A DNA stretch of 64,000 bases, taken from Davidsoniella eucalypti. Its lineage: Eukaryota > Ascomycota > Sordariomycetes > Microascales > Ceratocystidaceae. Below are positions 63,201 to 64,000 of the stretch, in pieces. Within the stretch, counting starts at the first letter, position 1; every line of letters begins with the position of its first letter. The DNA lies in NCBI GenBank assembly GCA_004009845.1, contig RMBW01000021.1, positions 248,001-312,000 of the forward strand, written 5' to 3'. A model generated the notes under the pieces. That model did not search any database. It had not been told where the DNA came from and saw only the letters and a program-made list of their open reading frames with translations. A program made the position numbers and the translations under genes.

Positions 63201-64000
63201 ACAGCGCTCAGATTAATTTTTTATCATCTTTTCCTACTCTCTACTAGACTTTGCTTGAAAGCCCCCCTTGTCGAGCCCCAAACGTCCTTGCTACGTCTTC
63301 AAACCCACTCTGTCGCCGATTTTTGCAGTAGTTCTAGACCCTCTACCACTACTAAGCCCTTCTAAGAAGCTTTTCAAGCAAAGCTTTGGGCCTGCTCTTG
63401 TTCTCTTTGCGGCTAGAAAGCTAACTTCAGTACTCCTGTGTCTAAGGCGTATGATCGTCATATAAAGCATTAGCGACTTCTAGCACTGAATAAAGCTCTG
63501 ACACAGCAGCCAACACCATTGCTTGTTTTTCCTACTACCCACGAGAAAGTGGCTCGACTCTTGAGACGAAGGACAGGGCAAGAAAAAAGCTTAAGCTGGC
63601 ACATTGCACACAAAAAGTTAGCATTTCAGCAAATTGTAAGAACATCGTGTTCGCTGAACTCAGTCTTGAGCATTAAGAGAAATTGCTTGCTGCTTCGCTG
63701 CAACTGGCCTATCGGCTGTCACATGAAATCACCAGCTGAGTGACACCAGACATACATAAGTCACTAGAAAACTATCGTGACCGAGAAAATACCAGCGAAT
63801 GTATGTAGCCTGTGGCTATATTCTTCGTTCACCGAGAACCGCGCTGCAGAAGCTCATCGTGATCATCGTGCGGACATCATATCTTGGCCGTACATCGTGG
63901 CTACATCGTATCATTTTGTCCCCATATCAACACGGATAGCACTTGGAAATCGTCTTTACCAGTCTCCTGATCGACCTGTGTCTATTGAATATCCTGCTTG
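57201..64000. other. 6.8-kb gene-free AT-rich right flank
   Basis: No frame is convincing. The longest (minus, 62316-62864) begins with GTG and has no known motif. Simple repeats are at 59053-59076, and a perfect 16-bp palindrome is at 62039-62054. A CT-rich run at 63078-63160 resembles the 5' leaders of genes in this window, so a plus-strand gene may start beyond the right edge. No transposase, reverse transcriptase or tRNA signature was seen. Confidence 0.5.
59053..59076. repeat. ATACAGAT tandem repeat
   Basis: Three perfect 8-base units in the gene-free right flank, continuing into a degenerate AGATAT stretch. Confidence 0.85.

Overview
The window is nuclear DNA from a filamentous ascomycete, most likely Pezizomycotina. 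Reasons: short introns of about 50-260 nt with GTAAGT-type donors, TNAC-like branch sites and TAG/CAG acceptors; long pyrimidine-rich leaders before start codons; monocistronic genes on both strands; and a set of typical fungal orthologues, including a DUF3176 membrane protein. I cannot place the order. No rRNA, tRNA, transposon, CRISPR array or prokaryotic operon structure was recognised.

Layout. 1-4600 carries no supportable gene and ends in a CT-rich leader. 4601-6947 is the aspartate/glutamate carrier (AGC1/aralar type) and 8316-9267 a cystinosin-family PQ-loop transporter. 10382-12114 is an unrecognised Cys-rich/Ser-Ala-rich gene whose two reading frames meet at an ATGA overlap. 13126-14464 (-) is the glutamine amidotransferase Dug3, divergent from Mgm1/OPA1 (15858-18850). 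19417-21118 (-) is a Zrg17-type zinc CDF protein, divergent from a PIG-Y/Eri1-like protein with a long N-terminal extension (22591-23982). 24993-27263 (-) is Swc3 of the SWR1 complex. After a 3.5-kb gap come an FG nucleoporin with a Ran-binding domain (30746-34487) and the TLD protein Rtc5 (35768-37777). 38078-38868 (-) is Rcf1, divergent from threonine deaminase Ilv1 (40293-42090); mitoribosomal bL36m follows (42646-43274). 43832-45091 (-) is a LYRM2-like protein. Then come Naa40/Nat4 (47185-48115), a PLAC8 protein (50236-50871), a DUF3176 protein (51680-54409), an OPA3-like protein (55122-55881) and an orphan of 219 aa (56312-57200). 57201-64000 is AT-rich and apparently gene-free.

Functionally this is a housekeeping region. 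Seven of the 18 genes are expected to act in mitochondria: the Asp/Glu carrier, inner-membrane fusion dynamin, Rcf1, Ilv1, bL36m, the LYR protein and OPA3. The rest cover vacuolar cystine export and V-ATPase biology, glutathione turnover, zinc loading of the secretory pathway, GPI-anchor synthesis, chromatin (Swc3, Naa40) and nuclear transport. Exon structures were derived by hand from splice signals and frame continuity; every splice junction given for the named genes keeps the frame. I found no clear new multi-gene system. The most unusual items are the split gene at 10.4-12.1 kb, the extended PIG-Y protein, the 15-nt coding microexon of Dug3 and the orphan at 56.3 kb with an overlapping upstream ORF.
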